Positions 46,330 through 54,709 of a DNA stretch of 64,000 nucleotides are shown piece after piece. Under the pieces are notes generated by a model. That model worked only from the letters and a program-made list of their open reading frames with translations, was not told where the DNA came from and ran no database searches. Position 1 is the first letter of the stretch, and every line of letters begins with the position of its first letter. Position numbers and translations under genes: made by a program. Origin of the DNA: Chlorobiaceae bacterium (GTDB lineage: Bacteria; Bacteroidota; Chlorobiia; Chlorobiales; Chlorobiaceae); assembly GCA_013334865.1 (NCBI GenBank), contig JAAXWS010000010.1, positions 1 through 64,000 on the forward strand, read 5' to 3'.

Positions 46330-46427
46330 GGCATCACGAACTTGGGTTCTATTAGGTTTTGGGTTCCCTCTCAAGATACCTCTTTGTTGTGAAATACCAG
46401 ACAAATTCAGGCGAAGCAACAAGTGCA

Positions 46428-46907
46428 TCAAAGGATACCGCCCTCCCTGAAGCTGAACCACTTGTCGTGCCCGACAATCACGTGGTCCATCAAGTCGATC
46501 TGCAACAGGCCTGCACCTTGCTTCAGCGCAGTGGTGACCTGTCGATCAGCACTGCTCGGCTCCGGATCGCCCGACGGGTGGTTATGAGCAATAATGATCC
46601 CGTTCGCATTGGCGAGTATCGCCCCCTTCAGGATCTCCCGCGGATGAAACAGCGAGGCGGTCAATGTCCCCCGGCTCACCTCGTTCAAACCAATCACTGT
46701 GTTTTTCGTCGTCAGGAACAGGCACACCAGCACCTCTTGGGCCTCATCGCCAAGCCCTTGCTCCATGAACAGCCGATATGCGTCTTCCGCCTTCGTGAGT
46801 CGCTGCTTACTATACTCAAGGCTGCTTTCCCTGATCAGTTTGATCCGATAGATCGGCGTCATCGTCTTCAACCCGTGAGTCTCCTGAAACAAGTTGATCT
46901 GGTTCAT
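46428..46907 (-). CDS. radC: RadC-like JAB-domain protein
   Basis: 159 residues comprising just the MPN/JAMM metal-binding domain of the RadC family: VLVCLFLTTKNTVIG and GIIIAHNHPSGDPEPSSAD with the HxHx7SxxD motif (HNHPSGDPEPSSAD), then LLQIDLMDHVIVG. It lacks the N-terminal helix-hairpin-helix domain of chromosomal RadC. Such short forms are common on phages, islands and plasmids near anti-restriction genes. Confidence 0.9.
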   Translation of the reverse strand: MNQINLFQETHGLKTMTPIYRIKLIRESSLEYSKQRLTKAEDAYRLFMEQGLGDEAQEVLVCLFLTTKNTVIGLNEVSRGTLTASLFHPREILKGAILANANGIIIAHNHPSGDPEPSSADRQVTTALKQGAGLLQIDLMDHVIVGHDKWFSFREGGIL

Positions 46908-46909
46908 GG

Positions 46910-47332
46910 CTATGCCTCCGTTCCTGCCCGTTCCACCGCCACCGTGTAGAGCCGGACCAGCTCCGCAATCTCATCGACGTCCGCATGGATGTTGTCACCG
47001 AATCCGTCGCAGCACTCCGACCAGATGCCGTCAACATCGTCACCAAGGAGCTGAATCGCTGCGTGCAGTTTCCAGGCCTTCCCCAGGCCCGCCACCCACA
47101 GCAACCGCTTCCGATACTCACGCAGGGCCGGCTTCTCCTCGTACAGCTCCGCCTGCTTCTGCTTGGCCAAGGCGAACGCCTGCTCAGGCGTGACCCCCGG
47201 TTTGCATTTCCCGTAGACCTTCCACTTCCCCGCTTCCGTAAAGAGAATCACCCCGTCCGCCATGTACGCCTTGGCGAATGTCGTGTAATACATCCGGCCG
47301 ATCTCCCGGCCATGCGCTGATAACTTTGCCAT
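46910..47332 (-). CDS. Hypothetical accessory protein
   Basis: 140 residues, mixed alpha/beta, with ADGVILFTEAGKWKVYGKC and a helical KQKQAELYEEKPALREYRKRL. No family is recognised. It is two bases upstream of radC in the same direction, behind a GAAACAGGAGCG leader shared with neighbours. Confidence 0.6.
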   Translation of the reverse strand: MAKLSAHGREIGRMYYTTFAKAYMADGVILFTEAGKWKVYGKCKPGVTPEQAFALAKQKQAELYEEKPALREYRKRLLWVAGLGKAWKLHAAIQLLGDDVDGIWSECCDGFGDNIHADVDEIAELVRLYTVAVERAGTEA

Positions 47333-47347
47333 CGTGACGCTCCTGTT

Positions 47348-47560
47348 TCATTGTTGATTTTCCTGCACTTCCACATAAAAATCCTCTTGGTCCCCATTCA
47401 ACGTCTTCCCATCCAGCCAGGTCAGTCCGATACAGCTGCCATTCACCCGGCACTTGATGAGCCACTGCCCGATGCTGTCCCTGGCAACCGCATAGGCATC
47501 GCTGCTCCAGCACACCCTCTTGCCCGACTCGACCGCGTCCTTGATTTCCGGCAACGTCAT
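47348..47560 (-). CDS. Hypothetical small protein
   Basis: 70 residues: MTLPEIKDAVESGKRVCWSSDAYA then a beta-rich portion (GQWLIKCRVNGSCIGLTW) and acidic end. It resembles small phage/plasmid-island proteins of unknown role. The leader AAAACAGGAGCG supports the start. Confidence 0.6.
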   Translation of the reverse strand: MTLPEIKDAVESGKRVCWSSDAYAVARDSIGQWLIKCRVNGSCIGLTWLDGKTLNGDQEDFYVEVQENQQ

Positions 47561-47578
47561 CGTTCGCTCCTGTTTTCG

Positions 47579-47860
47579 TTATTGGTGGCAGACCGCCGCA
47601 AAGCGGGGAAGAAAGCAGTCCTGTAACTCCCCTGTCTTCCGGTTGATGTGCCTCGCTATCCCCAGCGCATCGTGAAGCAGATCCATGTCCTGCGCTTCAC
47701 TAAGCCGCTCAAGATCAAGCCCGCACCCATTCGCGTGGCAGGCAATCAGGTCCATCCCCAGCGTCATCCGGATGGATGGATTGCCCTTGAGCAGCCCGGA
47801 CACCCGGTCGACGATCTTGCCGATCAGATAAAACTCCTGCGTCGTCGTTTCCCAGTTCAT
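47579..47860 (-). CDS. Hypothetical small protein (DUF6874-like?)
   Basis: 93 residues, mainly helical: EFYLIGKIVDRVSGL ... IRMTLGMDLIACHANGCGLDLERL. I recall a similar small family on phages but cannot confirm the name. The leader AAAACGGAGCG precedes its ATG. Confidence 0.55.
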   Translation of the reverse strand: MNWETTTQEFYLIGKIVDRVSGLLKGNPSIRMTLGMDLIACHANGCGLDLERLSEAQDMDLLHDALGIARHINRKTGELQDCFLPRFAAVCHQ

Positions 47861-47873
47861 CGCACGCTCCGTT

Positions 47874-48113
47874 TTAGTTCTTCCTTCCGTACTGCGCTTT
47901 TGCTCCCTCGATCACCCCGTCCAGCTCAGCGAGGAGCTTTTCCCGCGACCTGGTCTTCGAGCCGATCAGTTCCCTGACCGTCTTCACCGCACTCCCGCCT
48001 CTGAAGCGGAGCCCCTTGCACTCCAGTTGCAGGGCTGACCGCAGAGCCAGGAGCCGGTACATCTCGATCCCCTCCGGCGTGTCAATCACTACGCACTTGT
48101 CTGTCATGTTCAT
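47874..48113 (-). CDS. Hypothetical small protein
   Basis: 79 residues: an acidic-to-hydrophobic start (MTDKCVVIDTPEGIEMYRLLALRS segment), a Gly-rich turn, and a basic C-terminus (KTRSREKLLAELDG). No family recognised. In line with the other small minus-strand genes of the block. Confidence 0.55.
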   Translation of the reverse strand: MNMTDKCVVIDTPEGIEMYRLLALRSALQLECKGLRFRGGSAVKTVRELIGSKTRSREKLLAELDGVIEGAKAQYGRKN

Positions 48114-48169
48114 CGATCCTCATTTGTTTACTTTATCCAAACAAATAACCATCAAAAAAAAGCACAAGC

Positions 48170-48367
48170 TCATGCCGGTCTTACCCGGTCAATTTCGGCC
48201 AACCGCCTGATGAGAGCCTGCATGGCAAGCAATGAGTCGTTCAAATATTCCGACTCCGGGAAATCATCCGACGCCTCCAGGGCCCCATCGTAGTAACTCT
48301 CCGACCCATCGAGCGACACCCTGATGATGTCAAGTTCCTTCTGTGTCAGCGTTATCGTGTAGTCCAT
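48170..48367 (-). CDS. Hypothetical small acidic protein
   Basis: 65 residues starting MDYTITLTQKELDIIRVSLDG, helical and acidic. Its start codon overlaps the stop of the upstream gene (TGATG), indicating coupling. No family recognised. Confidence 0.6.
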   Translation of the reverse strand: MDYTITLTQKELDIIRVSLDGSESYYDGALEASDDFPESEYLNDSLLAMQALIRRLAEIDRVRPA

Positions 48368-48873
48368 CACTTCCTCCGTGTGATCTTGATTGCCCTGAAC
48401 TGCGCCTCGTAAGACTCGGGAGCCCCCCAAGCCGCATCCTCATACCCCGGTGTCAGGCATGCAGCCCTCTTCCGCAAGGCTTCGAGATAGGCTTTCGCTT
48501 CGCTTGACGGCCACCCGTCATGTTCGCATGACTGGTACTCGTAACAGTCGCACGCCTTGAAGATGTCCGCCGCCTTGACGTCAAGCACCGGCCGGATGTC
48601 GGTCGTCCTGAAGACATAGTCCTCATTTATGGGGCCAGGTAGCCCACGGGGGAACGACTCCCGGCAGTCGGGATAGCGAGTAAGGACTGACTCGATATTC
48701 TCATTCCAGAGCTCTTGGGCGAGGTTGGCCGCCCCCCCATAATCACCTTGCCGAAGTTCACGCCTCATGCCGTTGTGGGCCCAAGTCATGCCGCCATACC
48801 GCTGGACGCCTGCCGACAACGCTATCGCTGCGAGGTAACTGACATGCGCCCGATCCACCACAAATGCTGACAT
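48367..48873 (-). CDS. Conserved hypothetical protein of mobile elements
   Basis: 168 residues starting MSAFVVDRAHVSYLAAIAL, a start I associate with an uncharacterised protein found on phages and plasmids, with NLAQELWNENIESVLTRYPD and a Cys-containing middle (ACDCYEYQSCEHDGW). Function unknown. A strong AAGGAGG ribosome site is present. Confidence 0.65.
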   Translation of the reverse strand: MSAFVVDRAHVSYLAAIALSAGVQRYGGMTWAHNGMRRELRQGDYGGAANLAQELWNENIESVLTRYPDCRESFPRGLPGPINEDYVFRTTDIRPVLDVKAADIFKACDCYEYQSCEHDGWPSSEAKAYLEALRKRAACLTPGYEDAAWGAPESYEAQFRAIKITRRK

Positions 48874-48909
48874 TTCTGCCTCCTTGGCTGGTTTAATGTT
48901 TGTCTTCTG

Positions 48910-49245
48910 TTACTTCAGCGCATCGAGCTTCACCCTTGCCATGGCGTAGCGAGAGGAGACGCTGACCGCCCTGTCAAAACGCAGGTTGCTGGTCATGTTC
49001 TGGATATCGTTGACGACCCATGAAAACACCTCTTCCGGAACTGTCCTACCCTCTTCTTCTTCACGCGCGCTCTTTACCCGCTCCATGCCGCGGTCAATGT
49101 CACGCATCGCTCTCTCAAGCGTGGCCTTCGTTTCTTCGAGATGCTCCAGCATCTGCTGAAAACCGAACTTCTCTTCGTACCTCGCGACCTCAAGCGCAAA
49201 ATTGATGTCGCTCGTCATGCTGGTGTTCTCAATCTGCTGTGTCAT
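48910..49245 (-). CDS. Hypothetical coiled-coil protein
   Basis: 111 residues, almost wholly helical with heptad spacing (QQMLEHLEETKATLERAMRD). It is the first gene of the small minus-strand set (48910 to 46111), preceded by an AT-rich region that probably holds its promoter. No family recognised. Confidence 0.6.
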   Translation of the reverse strand: MTQQIENTSMTSDINFALEVARYEEKFGFQQMLEHLEETKATLERAMRDIDRGMERVKSAREEEEGRTVPEEVFSWVVNDIQNMTSNLRFDRAVSVSSRYAMARVKLDALK

Positions 49246-49435
49246 GGTCGTCTCCGTCTTGGTTGGTCTGGTTGATAAAACTTCTTACTTATAACTTACT
49301 TTATTTGTTTGTTTTATCAAAACATTTATAGGCACAAAACCTCCTTTATTTTATTATTTTTCATATACTTACAAGAACAGCCGCGCCTTACAAAAACAGA
49401 AATCTTCATACTGTTTCTTTATTCATACTGCCCGC
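49246..49435. other. AT-rich intergenic region (promoter region of the small-gene set)
   Basis: About 190 bp of strongly AT-rich DNA (49280-49380) between the divergent coiled-coil gene and the recombinase remnant. Several TTTATT/TATAAT-like hexamers are present. No ORF is seen. Confidence 0.45.
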
Positions 49436-49804
49436 CACATCGGACAGCGTCTGGATACGGAAGGTTTCGACGGCCTGGGTGAGTCCGGCTACGGTCCTCA
49501 CATCGAGTAATGCCGCGAGTGCTGCGAATTCATCTTCAAGAGCATCGTAAACCGGGCATCAGAATCCATGACCTGCGTCATAGCTTTCTGTCATTCCTCA
49601 TCAACGGGGAGAGGATCCCCTGCCCTGTACGCGACCCAAAAGATCCCCGGGCAGATGAGGGTGAAAACCACGCAGCGGTATGCCCACCTCAGCCACGACT
49701 CGCTGATCGATACAGCCAGCACCGCGATGAAATCCGTGCTACTGATGCAGGTGATGCCGCAGCAGGTTGGGGAGATGGCGCTTCTGGAAGCGAAGGCGGG
49801 GTGA
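49436..49804 (+). pseudogene. Tyrosine recombinase (integrase) remnant, frameshifted
   Basis: The C-terminal catalytic part of a phage-type integrase can be read only by joining frames. About 49530-49560 gives a fragment like EFIFKSIVNRA, then IRIHDLRHSFLSFLINGE (49555-49610, HxxR box), then YATQKIPGQMRVKTTQRYAHLS (49620-49690, with the catalytic Tyr) and a helical tail to a stop at 49802-49804. At least two frame changes (near 49555 and 49615) inactivate it. No N-terminal half is present. Confidence 0.8.
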
Positions 49805-49892
49805 CCTATCCAGTGAGGTCCGCTCATTCTTTGAACTTCCAGTTGCCGAAACTATCTTAACATGTATTTCGTTAATGCTGACACGTGCTCCT

Positions 49893-50165
49893 ATGCCTAC
49901 GATATCGATGTTTTATGGCATTCTTATCCGAATGTTCTTTCAAGACACGGCCAAGCACAATTCGCCCCACATACACGCTGAGTATCAAGGCCAACATGCT
50001 GTCTACTCGATACCGGAAGGCACAGTACTGGCAGGAGGGTTACCAGCCAACAAGAGTAAACTAGTAATCGCATGGATTGAGATCCATCAAGAGGCACTCT
50101 TGGCAGACTGGGAACTCGCTGTTAATGGACGGAAACCATTCACCATAAGAGGACTGGATCAATGA
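49893..50165 (+). CDS. DUF4160 family protein
   Basis: 90 residues. MPTISMFYGILIRMFFQD followed by HNSPHIHAEYQGQHAVYSI is the DUF4160 hallmark (PHxHAxY). The start is set by MPTIS; the longer frame from 49767 runs into the recombinase remnant. It overlaps the DUF2442 gene by 4 bp. DUF4160/DUF2442 pairs look like toxin-antitoxin modules by layout, but activity is not established to my knowledge. Confidence 0.9.
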   Translation: MPTISMFYGILIRMFFQDTAKHNSPHIHAEYQGQHAVYSIPEGTVLAGGLPANKSKLVIAWIEIHQEALLADWELAVNGRKPFTIRGLDQ

Positions 50166-50413
50166 ACATCATAGACGTCAAAGCTAATCCAGACAAAACG
50201 CTATCCGTTATTGCTGATAACGGTTATACCGGCACATTCGACGTAAAGCCTTATCTTAAGTATGAAGCGTTTGAGGCCCTTAATAGCACAGAGGAATTTC
50301 TGAAAATCATGAACGGCGGATACTTCGTTGAGTGGAACTGTGGTGCTGATCTTTCCGCAGATACCATTGAAGCGTACTGGACAGTAATCGGTAGGGTAAG
50401 TGAAACTGCCTAA
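50162..50413 (+). CDS. DUF2442 family protein
   Basis: 83 residues with ADNGYTGTFDVKPYL, the core of DUF2442, then helices and a WNCGADLSADTIEAYW end, which matches the family pattern WxxGxDlsPD. Coupled to DUF4160. These genes run opposite to the phage structural genes. Confidence 0.9.
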   Translation: MNIIDVKANPDKTLSVIADNGYTGTFDVKPYLKYEAFEALNSTEEFLKIMNGGYFVEWNCGADLSADTIEAYWTVIGRVSETA

Positions 50414-50447
50414 GCAACTACGCAGCCATACACGCATCGTCATACCA

Positions 50448-50480
50448 CCCTCGCCTCAAAAGCGGGGGTTTCATTTTCAT
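50448..50480 (+). terminator. Terminator after the DUF4160/DUF2442 pair
   Basis: CCCTCGC (50448-50454) pairs with GCGGGGG (50462-50468, one G-T wobble), followed by TTTCATTTTC. It separates the plus-strand pair from the converging minor head gene. Confidence 0.75.
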
Positions 50481-50515
50481 GTACTCCGGCGTTCCAGCAA
50501 ACCACGCAATCTTCC

Positions 50516-51253
50516 TCACTCCCCCATAATAGGCAACACATCGCACCGGCACCGAGGGTGCTGAGGCGGCTCGGTCGCACCGCTCGGAAACTGCCCGCCT
50601 ACCGGCCTGACCGCGCCCTGGTTCATCCGGCACATGTCGCTCACCTTGTCGTCGCCCGCCGTCACCCACATCCAAGTGATCGGTCCGACCAGCGGCTCAG
50701 CCTCTTCATAGAACGCGCGGTTTCCCTGCACATCCGCAAACGCCGTCTCGGTCCTGGCGATCATCTCCGCCCGGCCCTGGCTGAACCCGATGTTCTCCCT
50801 GATGGCCTGGGCGAGCTTCTGGTTGCTCCACCCCTCATCGAGGGCCCTGATTACATCAGCACGGATCATGTCCCGCGTCGATTCCGTGATCGACCAGAGC
50901 GGGTCCATGTTCTCCACCAACTCGCTGCCGATCCACTTCATGCCGACAAGCTCGGCAGCACGGTGACGGGCCCACGCTTCGGCCCTGGTGAACGCCAGCT
51001 CAGTTATCCCGGCATCGGTGAGTTCGAGCTGCACTGCCGCCGCACGCACTCCCTCCCTGCTGATCTCCAAAAGGTACTCGGCGACCTCTGGCACAAGGTC
51101 CACCCAATCGAGATGAAGGCTGGCAATGATCGTCACCGCCTTGTTCTCATCGGCCTTCCTCATCTGGTCGTAGAGCGCCACCACCTGATCGGCGGCCTCC
51201 CTGCCCTTCCATGCCAAATAGTCGACGAGGAACGCCTCAAGCGACCCCTTCAA
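50516..51253 (-). CDS. Minor head protein (Mu gpF / SPP1 gp7-like)
   Basis: 245 residues. Helical N-terminal part, then GFSQGRAEMIARTETAFADV and the end GGQFPSGATEPPQHPRCRCDVLP, the defining C-terminal block of the Mu-F family (phage head morphogenesis). It overlaps portal by 4 bp, the usual order. Its downstream partner genes (protease, capsid) are displaced 7 kb away by the accessory block. Confidence 0.92.
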   Translation of the reverse strand: MKGSLEAFLVDYLAWKGREAADQVVALYDQMRKADENKAVTIIASLHLDWVDLVPEVAEYLLEISREGVRAAAVQLELTDAGITELAFTRAEAWARHRAAELVGMKWIGSELVENMDPLWSITESTRDMIRADVIRALDEGWSNQKLAQAIRENIGFSQGRAEMIARTETAFADVQGNRAFYEEAEPLVGPITWMWVTAGDDKVSDMCRMNQGAVRPVGGQFPSGATEPPQHPRCRCDVLPIMGE

Positions 51254-52680
51254 TACCGAAACGCCTTCACGCTCCCGGTCAATAGGTGAGACAGTCCGAC
51301 CTTTTTTTTTTCGAGCTTCTCCGCCTGCTTGCCGTCCTTGGATTCCGTGAGATCGCCCGTATCGCCCTCCTCTTCCGGCACAACCGGCTTCGGCTTCCGC
51401 TTCTCCAGCTCTTCCGTGGTGAGTTGCTTGAGCCCGCGATTGACCCGCGCCTCGTTGATGTCGAGTACGCCGCTGCGGATGTCGACCTCGTCGGCCTGGG
51501 ATTGCTTCTGCCTGGCCTCGGCCTCCTGCACCGGGTCAGGGTCTTTCGTGTCAACCCAGACCAGATGGAGGTCGGTCACCCCGAACCACCGCACCAGGAT
51601 CGAATCCACAAGCATCTTGATCCACCCCAATGTCGGTGCAAGGCCTTCATTGATTGCCTGCTCCGCCGCCGTCTCCGAGGTCGACCGGTTGATCTGCTTC
51701 ACGAACGGAAAGTTCGTCATCGAGAAGGCATAGGTGATCACCCTCGCCAACCACTCGTCATACTCGTCCTTCAGGAGCCCATCCTTGGCGTTCATCAGAT
51801 TGACTCCTCCCGGCACGAACTTGGTCTGGCGCCGCGCAGCCGTGTTCCCACTGAGCGTCTCCTGCCACCAATCATCAAACTCCCTAATCTGCGTCATCGT
51901 CCAGGTCTCCGGCACCGACATGATCGAGTCCGGCACCGACCCCTCCGTGTACCACTGGAGCTGCGAGAGCTGCCTCCTGATAGCGATGTTCACCGTCATG
52001 AGGATCTGCTCAACCGGGGAGAACCCGTAAACCCGGTGCGAACGGCGGTTCCTCGGCCGGTATATCAGCTCCTGGCTGGTGTAGGTCGGGCCAGGCAGGC
52101 CCTTGAGTACCTGCTGGTACGCGATATCCGGCGGCATCGGTGTGCGACCGCCCTGATCGATCTTCCTCACCACCGTTGCGCCGTCGACGAGCTCCAGTGC
52201 GTAGGGCTTCCCTCCCTTCGTCTTTCTCGGGTAAATGCAGGGGGCGTCAATGACGAACAGGTCCTCAAGGAGTACCCTAAGCCACTCTTGCCAGTTCAGC
52301 TCCCTGTCCGGCATCGCCAGGAACCCCTCGATCTCGTCACACCGGCTGTCCCGCTCGGCGTCCTTCTTCTTCGGCCTGATCTCGAACGGCACGGCGCAAG
52401 CCAGGTCCTTGCGGGTCTCGATCACCAGCCGGAGCAGGTCGAGGTTGTCGGCCAGCGTCCGGAGTTGCTCGAAAGTCACCGGTTCATGCTGCCGGGGCTT
52501 CTGCTGGAGGTTGTAGCTCACCGGATAATCCCACTGCCGCCCCTTTACCTCGGGAGGTGTCACGGGCTCCAAGGGCCGCTGCGGGCCCATCCACTCCTCA
52601 CCGGAGTCGACGAACTTTCCGCCTCGAATGACGGTCCGGAGCAGTTCGTCGCTGATGCTCGTCTTGATCGGGTCTGCCAT
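51250..52680 (-). CDS. Phage portal protein
   Basis: 476 residues. PVTFEQLRTLADNLDLLRLVIETRKDLACAVPFEI opens the portal fold; LNWQEWLRVLLEDLFVIDAPCIY and RRSHRVYGFSPVEQI are the conserved core, and a charged helical C-terminus follows. It forms the dodecameric DNA gate at one capsid vertex. It lies between terL and the minor head gene. Confidence 0.92.
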   Translation of the reverse strand: MADPIKTSISDELLRTVIRGGKFVDSGEEWMGPQRPLEPVTPPEVKGRQWDYPVSYNLQQKPRQHEPVTFEQLRTLADNLDLLRLVIETRKDLACAVPFEIRPKKKDAERDSRCDEIEGFLAMPDRELNWQEWLRVLLEDLFVIDAPCIYPRKTKGGKPYALELVDGATVVRKIDQGGRTPMPPDIAYQQVLKGLPGPTYTSQELIYRPRNRRSHRVYGFSPVEQILMTVNIAIRRQLSQLQWYTEGSVPDSIMSVPETWTMTQIREFDDWWQETLSGNTAARRQTKFVPGGVNLMNAKDGLLKDEYDEWLARVITYAFSMTNFPFVKQINRSTSETAAEQAINEGLAPTLGWIKMLVDSILVRWFGVTDLHLVWVDTKDPDPVQEAEARQKQSQADEVDIRSGVLDINEARVNRGLKQLTTEELEKRKPKPVVPEEEGDTGDLTESKDGKQAEKLEKKKVGLSHLLTGSVKAFRY

Positions 52681-52704
52681 GGTCGTATCTCGGTTTGGTA
52701 ATGG

Positions 52705-54201
52705 TTAAACTGGCGCCCCGCCGTCCCGTTCCTGCGGGCGTTCCGATTCCTCCGCCTTTTTCCTCGACCGCAGGAAATCCAGCATGCCGGTAGACTTCTG
52801 GCCGAGCGTCAGCTTGTTGAACGCGCCGCTCGCCGCATCGACCTGGTCCTTGTACTTGCCGTTCGGGAACAGGCGCATCTCGTCGAGGAAATCCTTGTTC
52901 CACGCGCCCCTAAGCATACTCACGTTGCCGGCCTCGACGTAAGCCGCGAACGGCTCGGCCCTGACGACCTTGCTGCCGGTCACGTTCTCCGCCTTGGCCA
53001 CGAACCCGATCAGGTTCTTGATCGTGTTCTCGGCTGACTCCTTGCCGCCGGAGCCAGGCTCCTGCTCCACCCAGACATGCACCGCAACCCCATCCAGCTC
53101 CGCGGTCTGCTTGATCAGCTGTTCGCGCCGGCCAGCCGACAGCTGGTCCCGCATGAGGTCGACAATGATGACCCGGTCGTCCTCGGTGAGCAAGAGCTTC
53201 GCGCCCGCCGTGTAGGCCCCGCCGTCCTCGGTCCCGGCCTTGTCCCAATACCTGACGACCTGGCGGATATCCTTAGGCAGCACGTCGATCACCTTGATCG
53301 AGTCCGGCCTGAACATGTTGCCCTCGTCGATGATCGGCGTGCCCTGGTACAGCGACCTCCAGCTGGCCAGCCGCATGAGCCGCTTCTTGCGGATCAGGAA
53401 CTCCAGGCTCTTCAGCTCGGGGAACAGGGGCTCATCCTTCGCGCGGTGATGATCATCACGCTCGGCGATGGCCTCGAAATTGAGCACCGTGGCCGCCGTG
53501 TCGTGCTCAAGAATCCTGGCTGCGATATCGTCAATGTGCCAGCGGGTCATGATGAGAAGGAGCCCCGCCCTGTCGCTGAACCGGGTGCTGAAGTCATCGG
53601 TGTACCACTCCCAGATCTTCTCGCGCATCGTCTCGCTGTTGGCCTCCTCGCGTCCCTTGACCGGGTCGTCGATGATCCCCACGTCAAGCGAATCGCCAGT
53701 GATGCTGCCGCCAGCCGTGACGTTGCGGAAAAATCCGCCCTTGTCGATGTACTCGATGATCTCCCGGTTGCGCTGATGCCCAGCCACCGACTCCCCGCCG
53801 CCGCCGATCCGGGTCTCCGGAAAGATCTCACGGAACCGTTCGCTGTCGAAGATCCGCTGCAGCCGGAGGTTGGCCCTGACACCCAGCCGGTCGCTATACG
53901 ATCCGAAGATCGTCCTGAGCGACGGGTCCTGCCCGGCGATCCACGAAATGAAGTCGATGATGAGGATGGACTTCCCATGCTGAGGCGGAGTTGTCAAGAG
54001 CAGCACCGGCCGCTCCCCTGCCTTGTAGCGGTTCCACCACCGCTCCACGGCTTCCTCCACCTCGCGCCGGAACCATCCGTCCTTGAGGGTGGGGCTGATG
54101 AGCCGCCGGTAAGCCCGGAAACTCTCCCTTGCCCGCATGACCTTCGCCCTCCTGCGGACATCAAATCGTCCGTTCGCCAATGCCATCGAAACCTCACTCA
54201 T
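52705..54201 (-). CDS. Terminase large subunit
   Basis: 498 residues starting at the ATG of MSEVSMALANGRF (8-bp overlap with the small subunit; a TTG two codons upstream is less likely). VLLLTTPPQHGKS is the Walker A-like loop, SLDVGIIDDPVKG the Walker B, LLIMTRWHIDD the coupling motif. VVRYWDKAGTEDGGAYTAG is the start of the RNase-H-like nuclease with its acidic residue. It packages DNA into the prohead. Confidence 0.94.
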   Translation of the reverse strand: MSEVSMALANGRFDVRRRAKVMRARESFRAYRRLISPTLKDGWFRREVEEAVERWWNRYKAGERPVLLLTTPPQHGKSILIIDFISWIAGQDPSLRTIFGSYSDRLGVRANLRLQRIFDSERFREIFPETRIGGGGESVAGHQRNREIIEYIDKGGFFRNVTAGGSITGDSLDVGIIDDPVKGREEANSETMREKIWEWYTDDFSTRFSDRAGLLLIMTRWHIDDIAARILEHDTAATVLNFEAIAERDDHHRAKDEPLFPELKSLEFLIRKKRLMRLASWRSLYQGTPIIDEGNMFRPDSIKVIDVLPKDIRQVVRYWDKAGTEDGGAYTAGAKLLLTEDDRVIIVDLMRDQLSAGRREQLIKQTAELDGVAVHVWVEQEPGSGGKESAENTIKNLIGFVAKAENVTGSKVVRAEPFAAYVEAGNVSMLRGAWNKDFLDEMRLFPNGKYKDQVDAASGAFNKLTLGQKSTGMLDFLRSRKKAEESERPQERDGGAPV

Positions 54202-54709
54202 CGCCAAACAGCTCCTGTTCCGTTATTCCGTACTTCCGCGCCTCCTCGACCAATGCCTCCCTGGTGATCGCCACACTCGGGGCCTCCTGCGACACCACCA
54301 CCTCCTTCTTGTCCCGCCAGTCCTCAGGCCGGCGGTTCCTGAGCCACGCCAAGGCCGCGAGCGTATCGGCCGGAACATGCCGCTTGCGCTTCTCGACAGC
54401 CGTCGGGATAGCCTCGCCGTTCTTGCCGACCGACACCTTCGTGACCGTCTCCTCGTACTCGTAGCCGATCGCCCGCCTGTAGAGTGCCGAGATGACGTGC
54501 AGGTCGGCGCTCTCCCGATCCTCGCGGATCAGTTCCCGGAACTGCGGCGAGGTCCTGACGATCGAGGTGAGCGTGGTCATTCCGCACCCAAGCCGCCGGG
54601 CAAGCCCTTTCAGGTCGGCTCCCTCCCGGCAGTCGGCCCGGATGACCTCCTCCTTGCCCTTCACCCACTTCTCGTAGAGGTCGATCTTCGGGCGCCCCTT
54701 ACGCGCCAT
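54194..54709 (-). CDS. Terminase small subunit / HTH DNA-binding protein
   Basis: 171 residues starting MARKGRPKIDLYEKWVKGKE. EGADLKGLARRLGCGMTTLTSIVR is a helix-turn-helix, and ALAWLRNRRPEDWRDKKEV near the end is typical of small terminases. The gene directly precedes terL with an 8-bp overlap. The in-frame extension to 54793 lies inside the ParB-like gene. Confidence 0.85.
   Translation of the reverse strand: MARKGRPKIDLYEKWVKGKEEVIRADCREGADLKGLARRLGCGMTTLTSIVRTSPQFRELIREDRESADLHVISALYRRAIGYEYEETVTKVSVGKNGEAIPTAVEKRKRHVPADTLAALAWLRNRRPEDWRDKKEVVVSQEAPSVAITREALVEEARKYGITEQELFGDE

Noticed and set aside
46330-46461. N-terminal extension of the 46111-46329 ORF into the radC 3' end
   Set aside because: The extra 44 residues read as out-of-frame radC and linker DNA; the MEFLSEKEL start is the better N-terminus.
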